Assembly (NCBI RefSeq): GCF_037176765.1
Contig: NC_090022.1
Span: 88,485,891-88,549,890, forward strand
DNA from: Anolis sagrei
Taxonomy: Eukaryota > Chordata > Lepidosauria > Squamata > Anolidae
DNA length: 64,000 bases
Direction of reading: 5' to 3'
Shown: positions 1 through 31,300 of the stretch, piece by piece
Layout: the number at the start of each line of letters is the position of its first letter
Numbering within the stretch: the first letter of the stretch is position 1
Notes under the pieces: generated by a model
What the model was told of the DNA's origin: nothing
Database searches by the model: none
Seen by the model: only the letters and a program-made list of their open reading frames with translations
Program-made: the position numbers and the translations under genes

Positions 1-1171
1 TCCTCTCTCCTAAACCGAGGCGCTTCCTCACTAGTTGGTAGCGTCTCTCTACAATTTGGTGGCAGCTTCATTACCATCGGCGGAGGTTCTTTACAGTATA
101 CATTTCCCATAGCCATAGAAAAACTTGTGATTACGCTGTGTTATGTTATGGAAGCCTTGTACTGTTTTAAGTCTGAATGATTATGCTGACTAATTTCAAT
201 GTAACTTACAAATCTGCAACATATTCTGAAGTGGTTAATTAAAACTTACCTTTAAAAATTACCCTATATCCCTATTCCATATTTCATCATTTCATCTCTC
301 CTAATTGATCGTTTGCTTCCACATTAGCTGTGTTCTTGGTCAGTGTTCTGCTGCTGATATTTTAACTTCTAACAGCCAGAAGATTGGGTGACATTGCAAT
401 GGTTTCCACCTCTGTCCATGTACTTGCTAATGTTCACTTTTCATTCACTGTTAATAATCTTTTAATTGGCAGTATGAGGTCTTGATTATAACTGATAGAA
501 TTCAAGGGTGGGGGAGGAACACACAACCTGACGTTAACATTTTCATTTCCGTCCCTCGTCATCTTTATGAAGAAATCTTAACCACTGTTCATTAAAACAA
601 TTGTTCCATGGTAGAATCAAAGTCTGAAGTTTACTTTTAAGGACGCTCTTGTTTGTGGCAAACCCATCCTTGACAACCCCTAGAAAATATAGAAACCTTA
701 ATTAATTTCAGTTAGAGTAAATCAATGGGAATTTGTTAAATCAACATTTGCATAAATTCCATTGATTGTTCTGGTTAGGAATAACATTGGATTTAGCTGC
801 ATGAGTTATGGAGTCTTTTTCTTACTGTAAGATGTCTTGTTGAATGGGATCATCATGTAACTTAGATATCCAAATACTGCCACAAAATGATGGTGGTAAA
901 TATTGTCTGTTTTAATCTATGGATTTTTTTTAAAAAAAAACAACTGTAATTTACTTGCTTAAGTTATTTAATAGCATGACTTGGAAAAGTTAATATGATT
1001 TAAATAATTAGACACATATGCAATCAATTCTCTAGTTTTCAGTACTGCATTCTTTTTTTCTTTTTTTCACAAATACACTCTGCTTGCCAGGTTCAAAGTT
1101 GGGAGAGGAGATAATATTCCACACAGAGAAATTAGATTATTAATATAAACAATCTTTCTTCTCCCCAAAAG
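1..1171. other. FAM13B intron, no recognised element
   Basis: AT-rich intron sequence. I see no exon, repeat or RNA gene I can name. Confidence 0.6.
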
Positions 1172-20249
<19,078 letters not shown>

Positions 20250-22358
20250 ATATAAATAATGTTTCTTCATAACAGTGAAAGATTGGTTTCCTATGCTGTC
20301 TCTTGTACTGTTTGGTGTTTTCTTTTGTCTTGCACTGTTGAAGGAATGCAGTTTTTGTACACTTTCCTATGGTGCCACATTTGAAGGGCAAGTAGGTCCT
20401 GTCTAGAGAGTGAATGAGAATCTTAAATCAAGACTGCTCTGTCCAACTTCAGCAAAGTTTTTTTTTTCATTTTTTTAAAAAATTCTGAAATGCATCTTCT
20501 TTTCAAAAGACTGTAGGACTAGAACCATTACAAAACTCTGGACTTGCTAACTTCGTTTCATCTGCATTTGTTAGTGTTTCATTGAACTCCTCTGTTGCCT
20601 TTTTATTATGTGGAACAATGACAGCGATTGAAAACATGACCGTGTTTTTGAACACCAGACAGAACTGAAATGCCTTTCAGAGGACTGCTGAGGAATCACT
20701 TTGATTTCAAATGGCATCTGTCATGTAATAGAATGGCTTGAGATCTGCGGCTGTTGAAACGTAAAGTTCCTGTTTGCTCTTCAGTTTCAGATGACAGTGG
20801 ACAAACCAGAAAGTGACCTTGATTGTCCTGTTTTAGGAATTGGAAATATCTGAACATTTATATCACGTATTGCCTACAAGACTAACATTACTGTTAATTT
20901 ATCAGCTATCTGTTTAGCAGCTAATGGTGATGTAGTGAATGGTCTCAACTGGGTGTTGCATCTTAACTTTAAAGGAGAGACTGCTGGTGCTCAGATGTGT
21001 ACAAACTAGCAGACTTATGGAAACTGCTGCATCTGAAAATAAACTTATCAAGGGCTAACATCAAAATAATTAATGTGATTGACTTAAGGTGGACAGAGCC
21101 AGCTTTGAAAGGAGTTCTGCTATGTCACTGTTGTAAACATGGAAATAAAAGCGATGTGACATTTGTGGCGTTAAGTAGTATCATATGGTTCTTGCATGAT
21201 GAAGCTTCAGAACAGAACCATTTTTGGTGGCATTTACTTTGCCTATTATAGATGACACAACAGCCTTTAATGTGTTTTTTTTTTTCTTTAAATTTACATA
21301 ATCTGAAGAACTCTGTCCAGTCTTACTTCAGATATGGTATCTATACATAAAAGGATCTCCATAGAATGCGGCCTTTTTCATGGTACTTGTCTGGGTTTCC
21401 AAATAAACAAGAGTGCCTGTGTGTGAACACTGCGTAGAAAGGAGTAGCTGGTCTTATGGGATCCCTTTATGTGTAGCAAGGTACTGCACCTCTGGTAAGA
21501 ATGGATTGAGCACCAAGGGTGTAACAGGGCTCCTTTGGGGATCTTTTGTACTGTGGCCATGCTTTTGCACGTGCCTATTTGGTGCATGTGTTACAAACAG
21601 CTAATGTCAGCACACATATTATTTCTCACTGCTTTTTGAAAGACCAAAAATGAGCATCTGTGATATCGGCGGCTAGCATGTAAACCCATCAGGTTGATGG
21701 GTTAACATGAATTAGATAGAAAGTAGGTTTGCAATACTCCATATTTATGCCTTTGCTATGTCTCTTATTTTTACTGTGATTGTAGGCATGTAATCTTGGA
21801 ACCCAAAAGAGCTCTAAAATGACTTTATATTCTGATGCTTTACCTTTTTACACAAATAGAAGGGGTTTTTAGTGGACTGTAGTGGATTGCAGAATTGGAC
21901 ATTAATTTGGAGAATTTTTTGTGGCTTTTCCTCAGCTTCATTGTGCAATGTACACTTCACTTACTTTTCTATCTGTCTGCAGACACCGGTGCATTTAAAC
22001 ATTGAAACTTCTGTGTACTGTATAGTGTTGTACATGAATGTTTTATATACCACATGCAAAATGTCAATATGCACTATTTAAATGTTTTAAATAATATATT
22101 CCTCCTTTATAATGCTTAAATCTATATGATTCCAATATTTTTATAAAGTGAGTGATCAGACTGGTTCCACTTTCACTATTAACAAAGGCTTTTGTGTGTT
22201 TTGCAGTGGTTGGCTGTTTGTTCTGTACTTTAGCTAGCATGGCATCATTTATGCAGAGAGTGTGTGTTGTGCCATTCTTCTTGAGCAATAAATGGTAGTG
22301 TTAGGCATTTTGTGATATAACATAGTTTTACTTTGCTGTAAGTAAGAACTATATATGT

Positions 22359-22395
<37 letters not shown>

Positions 22396-22485
22396 TATAT
22401 ATAAATAAACCAGATATAAATGATTGCTATGTCTGGCATTTCATTGTATAGATTTTATAATAAAAGGATCTTTTATTGTCATACA
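20250..22485 (+). other. FAM13B: FAM13B 3' untranslated region
   Basis: No recognised transposon lies in the 2.2 kb after the stop codon, unlike the surrounding introns, which fits a retained UTR. Two AATAAA signals are seen at 22287-22292 and 22459-22464. The second is followed by a T/G-rich stretch and is the likelier end. A (TA)n tract lies between them at about 22362-22392. Confidence 0.8.
22459..22464 (+). terminator. FAM13B: Polyadenylation signal AATAAA, FAM13B (distal)
   Basis: A canonical hexamer followed about 25 bases later by a GT-rich element (gtgtgtttgtgttg). A proximal AATAAA lies at 22287-22292. Confidence 0.65.
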
Positions 22486-23571
22486 CCATTGTGTGTTTGT
22501 GTTGCATTCAGTTTTTTTCGTTCTTGGAGAGTTTTGGACTTGGGTTTTTAAAAGCATATTGTAATTTTGTTCTACTACTTTTGATTAGCTTTACTACATT
22601 TACCTTGTAGTTTGAGTTTAGAAAGAATTTCAGCTGGGATTAAAACCTAGTTGATTCAAAACTAGCATGCAGTTATGTTTTTCAGTTTTTATAAGCCTCT
22701 TTGAAGGAATTAACATGAAAAAATAACTTACGATTCAAAAGAACTAAAACATTCTCCTTATGCATGCTGCTTACTTTGTTTCTTATGTGAACCCCAGTGG
22801 TCTAATAATGTTACATGCTTATTGAAGTGCCATATGTATCTTTGTTTTGTGAAACTGACATTTTTACAGCAGCTGAGTGCATTAATGCTTTAAATTATGC
22901 TGCAGTGCATGCCACTACGTGGTATATGCCTACATTTTGGCATAACCAAGCAGTTTTCCAGTTGTGTTGCAGCTCAGATGCTGTGCAACAGGTATACAAT
23001 ATTAAGGTACAAAAGAAAAATGTGTTTGCTTTGAATTTGTTTTTAAAGGTTTTACTACTTTAGCAGGGGGCAACTATTTTCTCCAGATGTTCTTTGGTGT
23101 ACAGCTGTTGCCAGTCCTAAGTACCTTGCACAAGAATGAGAGATTATGGGAAGTACTGCAGTCCAAGAACATACTGAGAGCCATTATTGCCCATCTCTTA
23201 TTAGATCCTTAGAAAACAAAACTGAAATTTGTCAATCTATGTGCCTTCCTTATATTAAAGATCCACACATTGGCACTGGGTTTCTTATCGTTCATATCCA
23301 GTCCTAAGTGTGTGCAAAAATGAAAATAGCACATTTTCACCTGTAATACCCTAAAGCAGATGTGGCCTGCAACAGATACACAACAGATGTGGCCTGCAAA
23401 GGGCTTCCCTGTGGCCCATGTAAAGGGCTAGGCTTCCCCTTTGTTGGTCCCCTTCACATATCTGTCTTCTTGGTCAGGTAGGGAGGCAGGACTGGCTTGT
23501 AAAAGTTTTTAAAAGAAATCTTGTCCCTTTATAAGGGCCAAGTTGTGCAGGCCTGCCCTAAAGGCACCAGA
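22486..23571. other. Intergenic, nothing recognised
   Basis: AT-rich sequence downstream of FAM13B with no coding signal I trust. Confidence 0.55.
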
Positions 23572-23770
23572 TCTCACCTTACTGTGAAATTTAAACAGGT
23601 CAGCGCTGGTTAATATTTGGATGGGAGACAATATAGCCTACCAGGTGCTGCTATAGGCTATATTTCAGAGGATGGAATTGGCAAAACTTCAATTGAGTAG
23701 TACTTGCCTAATAAAACCTTACAAAATATGAGATCTACAATAAGTCAACAAGTGCCCTGAGGGTGCAATC
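23572..23770 (+). mobile_element. 5S-rRNA-derived SINE
   Basis: The stretch 23574-23670 follows 5S rRNA closely (caccagatctcacc, cagcgctggttaatatttgg, ggtgctgctataggct). A SINE body with a decayed tail (aataagtcaacaag) follows. Confidence 0.75.
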
Positions 23771-25387
23771 ACACACATATTTTGCTGAAGACTTCCATCG
23801 TTGCTGGAATAGCCATGTAGAAGCAATGTAGTGCAAACTTCAATGTAGTTTTTTCAGCTCCACCTAAGAGAAATGTCAGACTTCTTTTGTTACACCACTA
23901 TCCAAATGTAAACCTAATTCCAAGAGAAAATATTTTTTTCCGACACTAACTCAATGTAAAATACATATTTGAGAGTTGTACCTGTTCTTCTTGAAGTTAT
24001 GTGTCAGTATAATTGCAACATTATTTGCATATATATTTTTATTAGAATACGGTGATATCATTTGATCACATCAAACTACAACTCAAAGGATTCCTTAGGC
24101 TGGTACTATTATTTTGAGGACAATAAGAACACCATCTTCATAGTTCTCCTACTATGCAATGATACATTAATCCTTATTTGAACTAATGCACTGCTTCATT
24201 CGAAGTTGTGTTCACATGTTCTTCATTCTAATATATGCTCACAATTGCTGGTATGAAAGTGAAAAGCTAGTTTTGTGTATGGCTTTTTTGCCTTGGAATG
24301 TTTTTTTCATTCTTTTCAAACGGTGAATACGAAACATGCTACTAAATTGAAAGATACAAAACTATAATATTTTATTTAGTTTTCTGTGACATTTGAAGGC
24401 TTGAGAACTTACTGGTGTTGTCATTTCAAAACCTTTCATTGCTATCTGACAGGATGCCAGCTCCCAGCACTTTCATGGCGCCTTTTGTCCTGTTCTAAAT
24501 AATTAAAATGTTAATAACCTGAAGTTTTTGTCCTTTGTTTTTTTTCCCTTATTGTTTCTCTTTGGATGAAACCTTTGCAGACTCTAACCAAAAACAGGCA
24601 AACAGCAATGTATACGTTTTTTGCCACAACATGACCTTTTCTGTCCCGTGTAACCTCCTTCATGCCTGCTGCATCTTTCATTTAAGCAATTGCTAGCAAA
24701 AATCAAGTTCTCTCATAGAAACCAACTCTCCTGTCTCGGATTTAGGTCTACTAGCATTAGTTATACACAAAGGATTATAGTTCCTGTATATAATAAAATA
24801 TGAGGTTCAATTCGCCACTTTTTCCACTGATGACATGGTTAACAAGAAATTGTTCATGCCTCATGAATGAAGTAAGAATAATGTAGCTGGGGAAGGAAAT
24901 GTAGCACTTGTGGTTCCTTTAAAGCAGGAACTTGTTCCTGAGGAGTGGACACGTTCCTAATGGGTGTGAATGAGGGGATGAAACCTACCATGAAGGATTC
25001 TTATAGGAATTCACCACCTTTGGGTATTTTCTCGCAGCAGCTGATCAGGACATGAGGGCAACATTCCAAAATATTTAATTGCCAGTATAACTTTGAAAGC
25101 CGAGAAAGAAGTAGAAGAGACAAAAAATGATCTTCTTTCTTTTCTTTCATATATACAGTCACGAGCAAGCTTAGATTACTCCTTCAGCCTCCCTAGAATG
25201 AGATCATTCACAGAAGATAAGAACCTCTAATTTGCAGGAGGCCTGAAGAAGCAATCCATAATCTTTGGGATGTTCTCAAGACAATTTTTCATGAGTGGAA
25301 GGGGTGCCTAGTTTTTGAACTAGTTGTAAAGCAGTTTGTTCAAAGGCTTCCTATTTTGAATATTGACAGTTCTTTCCATCCAGTAGT
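23771..25387. other. Intergenic, nothing recognised
   Basis: No gene or named repeat seen. The right part may be flank of the DIRS-like fossil. Confidence 0.45.
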
Positions 25388-25822
25388 CTAACATAATTCC
25401 TTGAATGATGTTACTCTGAAACTAATATTCCTAGTACTCTGTCCAGACGTATTAAATCCACCATCTTCAACTTTCTCAATTTTATTATTTCCTATTTTAT
25501 GCACCGTTGTTCCTTTAAATCCTTCCACATATCCATTTCTGCTCCCAAATATAGCTGTGACTTGACTCTTTTTGAAATGTATTAGGAAACTATCAATCTG
25601 CAAGCACTGTAATGTTACCCCAAGGCCTTGTTCTGCTTTTAATCTGCACCCAGCTTTCAATAAAATATTCAAATAAGGGAACCACTTTTGCCTCAAATTG
25701 ACAACTGGCAAAACTAGAACGTTGGTGTAAATCCTGGATTCAAATGCCAGACCAAAGGGCAGAGCTTTAAACTGGTAATGGCTGTCACTGTAATTTAATC
25801 TTAAGTATTCCTGCAGTTGCAA
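25388..25822 (-). mobile_element. DIRS-like retroelement fossil, reverse-transcriptase fragment
   Basis: The minus-strand reading resembles the reverse transcriptase of DIRS-type tyrosine-recombinase retroelements, known in lizards. It is broken and old. Element ends were not located; sequence to about 26250 may belong to it. Confidence 0.5.
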
Positions 25823-27194
25823 TGTATAGGTGCATGCAAGTTTGCATCCCTTAATCTATGAAAAAAAAAGTAGCTGTTCCAGTCCAAATTCTCTACTTCT
25901 GTACATAACCATCCATGAATTTTAAATCCAAGACAGATCTGTGTTGTCCATTGTGTTTAGGAACAATAAAGAATACGGACTAACTTCCCCCAAATGACTC
26001 ACAGGAGGGGACCTATTCTGTTGCCCCAATTTATATTGAATGTTGAATGTTGAATTTCCACCTGCACAATCTCCCTTTTGTCTTTTCTCTTTGGTACTAG
26101 TAAAGGAAGACATTTTCCCTATTAGATTTTGTGACAAACTTGAACTAACTGCAGTATCTGTTTGCCTGTAGTTATGATTTTCCATAAATAACGGAAGTGA
26201 AGTAATCTTTCTCCTACCAGTAAATCGAATACCTGCCAGCCCTGTTTGAGTTTCATCCTGGCAATTGCTGTCTTTGTTGCCTAATTTTGAATCTACTTCT
26301 ATTCTACCGCTGCCTGAAATTCGAAATTCTTTTTGCTTTTGAAAACCTCTTCCTAATCAAAAGGAATGGATTTCTCCAATAAAGTATATCCTACCTTACC
26401 TCTTCCTTTGATTTGTTAGAAAGGCCTTTCCTATCTTTCCCTTCCATTAAAGCCTTCTAGAATGGGAGAAGTTGGAAGGAATCTTAGATTCAACCAAAAG
26501 AAATTTAGATTCAAATCAGTGCAGAAGGCAACAGAATTTTTTGAAGAAGTGCAGGAACAGGCTGGGAGCAAACCGGATGGGATGAGGAGAAGAAGAGATA
26601 GAACAAAGAAACAATCAAGGATGACGAAAGGGTATTTGACCCAACTGGACGTGAAAAGAAATATGGAAGATTACTATTATATATGATGATGGTAGTGAGG
26701 ATCAACTGGGACCTGTTTATTACTTTTTATATAGCTAAAAGGGGACCACTCTTTAATTAGTATTTTTAAAATTAGAAAATGATATTTAAAAGTAGAAGGG
26801 CAGAAATAAAGAACAGATAATAATAAAGAATACCCAAAGGCCATGGATTGCTCCTTCTGTCCTCCTGGGATACACAGATACTAAGAAAAACTAAGCCATT
26901 TTACTTTTCACAGTCCTGATCCAGGTTCTTTCCATATTCCACCACAAATGCCAGCTTGTTTAAAAGTATTGGATGGACGACAGGCTGCCTTTCCTTATTT
27001 ACTAGACACATGCTAGTATTTCCTTCTCTAAAAGCATGTGATAAAATCAGATGAAAAGACAAAGCTTGGCAGAGATCACAGTTTGTTCTTGGTAATGCAA
27101 ATATGCTGCAACAATCAAGAAGCATTTGCCAAAGCGTTGGCAGAAGCAAATCAATGATGAGAGTATAGGTACTACTCCCAATTCCTCTATCAGG
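25823..27194. other. Intergenic, nothing recognised
   Basis: Open frames here (for example 26462-26686 on +) have no recognisable protein motif. Part may be DIRS-like flank. Confidence 0.4.
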
Positions 27195-27329
27195 CAATGG
27201 TTCCCAAACTTTGGTCCTCCAGGGGCTTTGGATTTCAACTCCCAGAAATCCCAGCCATCTTGCCAGCTGTTAGGAATTGTTGGAACTGAAGTCCAAAACA
27301 CCCAGAGGACCAAAGGTTGGGAACCACTG
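27195..27329. mobile_element. hAT-type palindromic MITE
   Basis: The arms caatggttcccaaactttgg / ccaaaggttgggaaccactg are inverted around ccagctgttaggaatt. Same family as 45028, 29901, 50858 and 56971. No clean duplication seen. Confidence 0.7.
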
Positions 27330-27827
27330 AGCCAGAGGAATACATGAAGCAGGGTTTTCTCACAGAGATATTTGGCAGTTGGGTTTGAGCTCTGCTGTTT
27401 TTTAAACTTGACTGATTGTAGACAATTTTGTAGTGTTACTTTTTCTGATACGGGAAACTCAAGTATATTTCCTATATTGTGGGCATTAGTGCTTTTTCTC
27501 ATACAGCGTAGAATAAGCCAATGCTTTGCTTCTTTAAATAGCTACGGCACAAGAGTGACCTCCTCGTCCAATGAGAAGGAAAGCACTTGGCTATATTCTG
27601 ATTTATATGGGTGGTGATGAAATTACAATTCTGGCAATATACCATTCTCTTGCACTTCAGACATGTGTTTAAGGAGCGATTACAAAGGGGAATCACTGTT
27701 GCTCTGGAGCAAGTTCATACTGCTCAAAAACAGCAACTGAAAAAAAATTAGGGAGCGTCTTGGCCCATCTCTTGAGCCACTGTACAGCATGGGATTCCTG
27801 CACTATACATATAATCATATATAAATA

Positions 27828-28165
27828 GGATCATAGAGTTGGAAGAGATCACATGGGCCACCCAGTCCAACCTCCTGTCGTGCAGGAAAAGCACAATGAA
27901 AGCACTCCTGACAGATGGCCATCCTGCTTCTGCTTAAAAACCTCAGGAGAAGGAGACTCTTCTACACTCTGAGGCAACATATTCTACTGCTGAACAGCTC
28001 TCAGTGTCAGGAAGTTCTTCCTAATGTTTAGGTGGAATCTTTTTTTCCTGCAATTTGAATCCATGGCTGTGTCCTAACCTCCCGAGCAGCAGAAAAGAAG
28101 CTGGTTTGTACATCACGTATGCCATCCTTTCAAATATTTAGGCATCGCCATCTTGCCCCATTTCA
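27828..28165 (-). mobile_element. CR1 LINE 3' end
   Basis: Starts (as the complement of a CR1 3' end) with atcatagagttggaagagat, then ccagtccaacctcctg and gacagatggccatcctgctt. A classic amniote CR1 in reverse orientation. Confidence 0.85.
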
Positions 28166-28276
28166 GCTGATGCATCAGGAGAACTGAGATACCAGTATGT
28201 GCCCACTGCCATGCCTGCTGATGCAGTGCAGCCTCCCATAGACCCCATAATAAAACGTGTGCACTATTCTTTCCAC

Positions 28277-28388
28277 TCACTTCTTTATCTTTTCCGGAGA
28301 CGCTTTGGGAACAGGTTTTGAGACCTCATTAAGCTTAAGTGTCACATCTTTCAGTTGTTTCTCCAGATCTTCAATATATTTGGAAAGC
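28277..28388 (-). CDS. PKD2L2: PKD2L2 terminal coding exon 14
   Basis: Reads [20 protein letters not shown] then [16 protein letters not shown] and TGA (28279-28277). Human LEKELHYINLKLNQVVRK aligns by eye. The heptad pattern suggests a short coiled coil for assembly. Confidence 0.88.
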
Positions 28389-31300
28389 CTGGAAGAAAAG
28401 AGGAGGAAAGAAACTGAACCCCATGAAAATCTCCATGCACAAAAGGCATTTGGGTGGAGCTTTAGAATAATTACTCCAATATAGGGGTGGGCAACTGTGA
28501 AAGGCAATGAGGCGCCATTACCCCAGAAAACTTTGGAGGGCTGCACCTGCTACTCCCCCCCCCCCAAAAAAAATCATATTAAAAAAAACTCTTGTGAGAT
28601 ATAGGGCTATTTTTACCATGTTTAGGTTTCAAAAAAGGTCTCTCTGGGATATAAATGTTAGCTTGTGGATTTTAACCTGGATTTTATCTGTGTGTATCTT
28701 GTTATATGTATTCTATTCATTTATCTACAGCATTTATATTCTGCTCTTCTCACCCTGAAGGCGGATCACAGAACACATACATGACAAACATTTAATGCCA
28801 CTAAACTGACAGGACACAACAGGTGGAGGTATATGTCAGCTTTTTTTCTCAAGTTTGGCTTCCTGGAGGTTGTGTTCGATTCCAGCCACAGGGGGTGCTG
28901 TTGCTCCATCCTCTATGACAAAGAACCCTTGATCACAGAATTCTTCCTTCCTTTGATCACCAGCATTTTCTGGTTTTTCCTTTTTATGTTGCCGTAAAAT
29001 ACCTCCCAGCTTAAGTGGTGCCTAGTTTCTTTAATCACAGCTCATAGCTGTTTGCAAACTGCTTAGGTGGACAGTGAGTTGGGCTGTAGGTCAGGTGTTC
29101 ACCCCGACCCGGTCTTCGAACTGCCAACCTTTAGATTGGTGTGACCTGTTGCTACTAGTGATTAACCAGCTGTGCTAAAGGCCGGCTTTTGTATTTTATC
29201 TTTCTGTTTTAACCATGCTGTACCCTGCCTCAGGCCACAAGGAGAAGCGGGTAATACATTTGTTGTTGTTATTGTTATTATAAATTGGCCCATAGCCCCT
29301 GGAAAATGTCATGAAAATTTGCTCCGCACTCCTAATGGATATTTTTGAAACAATATAAAATGTTTTTGGAAAAAAATTGCAAACATTGTGTTTGATTCCT
29401 GGGACAGTAAGGAGGGCGAAGAAGGCCTCTAAACATGGCAGAAATGCCATCCGCCTCTAAAGGGTAACTTTTGGCATCTGGAGCAAAATGTATTTGATTC
29501 CTGCATGTTGGATTTTGTGACAAATTCAGAAGGAGAATTCTTATCCCTTTAAAATCTCCTTCTCCCACCACCTCCAATCTCCATTGTTGTATTGAATCCT
29601 CTCTAACCTTTGGCCAACTGTTTTGTGAGATGGGGACTTGAGGGGAGAGGGGTAGAAGACATAATTTGTGAGTAGTTTGTCATCATTTTGGCTGGTCAGA
29701 CAAAACATTTCTTTCTGAAAATAGCTATAGCTCTCCCCATTTTCATGTTTCACGGGGAAGAAAGTGACGGGTCTTAAAGGCGAATGCCATCAGTGAAATG
29801 CTCATTGTGGTCTTGTCATTTTTTTTTTTAAAAAAAACAGCCTATTCAAGCAACACTTTTTTCAAAGGTGGATTCCCCGCAATGCATGTTTCATCTAAAG
29901 CAGTGGTTGTCGACCGTTGGGTCCCCAGGTGTTTTGGCTTACAACTCCCAGAAATCCCAGCCAGTTTACCAGCTGTTAGGATTTCTAAGAGTTGAAGGCC
30001 AAAAGATCTGGGGACCCACAGGTTGAGATCCACTGACCTAAAGGACAACTTAGGCTTTAAAAATTTGAAGACCACTGGTCTGTAGTATAAACATCAGCCT
30101 ACTTCTGAAATTCCCGCTGAGAAACAGGTTCAGAAACTCCTGAAATTGAGGAAGGCTGTGTTTTTGGCTTCTTGCTGAGATCCTGCAAAAAGAGAGAGCC
30201 ATTTACATTTTTTTTTTAAAAAAAAATCACCATCATCAAGCCACCCTCTCCCCCTCCCCCATAAGCAAGCTGTTGTGCAATGTGTTAAATAAGTTTATTA
30301 CAGAAAATACAGACAAAAGAAAAAAGGAAGAGGAAGCTAAGAGGGCCTCAGAAGAAGTGCCTTATTCTGATCCATACAAGCAGGTGGCATGTTGAAGAAT
30401 TGAGTATATGCTACCCTAGATAAATGGACTGAATCTACAACAACACTATGAAAATTGGGAAACACAATATTCAGTGCAGAACTTTCTGGAAATCTTACAG
30501 AATGAGTTGATACAGATTTACTTGATTTGCTTAATTTACATTCAAGTTTTCTTGGGAATAAGATCTGGACAATTCAGCAGGTACACTTTAGAGTTTGAAG
30601 TATTTTCTTTCTGGGAATTGTAGGCCAAAACACCTGAGGATCCACAAGTTGAGAACCACTGCATGAGATGCTTACACAGAAACTCTGATACAGAAGGAAG
30701 GTACTAATAGCTAAACTACTCTGGGGGCATAAAAATATTTCTTATTTATAAATTAAATAATATTTTATATTTATCAATCTGCATTAACATTTAGATTTAT
30801 TTTATACAAAAGTGCCAATCCATGCTGTTTCTTTGTTGTTTTGCTACTTGGACTGAGTTCAAGGGTGGAAAACAGGTGCACACGACTCTTACTCTATTCA
30901 TACTACTTACTTTGTGAAAAGATTTGGTCACATCAACTCTGCTTGTGGACTGTCCCTTTCTAACGGGCATGAAAGAAAAATACAACAAGAACAACCCATG
31001 TTAAATACAGTTTCATGAATCTTCTCTGGAAGTAGAAGATATGGGTAAAGTAATATTTTTTAAATGAAAACCTGAGTGAAATAGACATGAAATTAAATTT
31101 CTTTTTGGGGGAAAACTTTCTCTCACCGAAACTCTCTGAAAAATTGAGAGTAAGCCCAGGACCTAAGTAGTTTTGTGGGAAGGTGACTGCTTTGTCACAT
31201 AAATTTAAGGGCCAAGCTAGATGTTAACAGAAAATATAGCCAATGCACTTCTCCCATCTTAAATATTTGCTATCTATCTCAAGCAGATGCACAACAAAAT

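Noticed and set aside
23572-23670. 5S rRNA gene
   Set aside because: Sequence is diverged and followed by a SINE body and tail, so it is a SINE head.
31089-31135. Missing PKD2L2 linker exon
   Set aside because: An AG/GT pair encloses only a few bases and has no similarity to the human linker.
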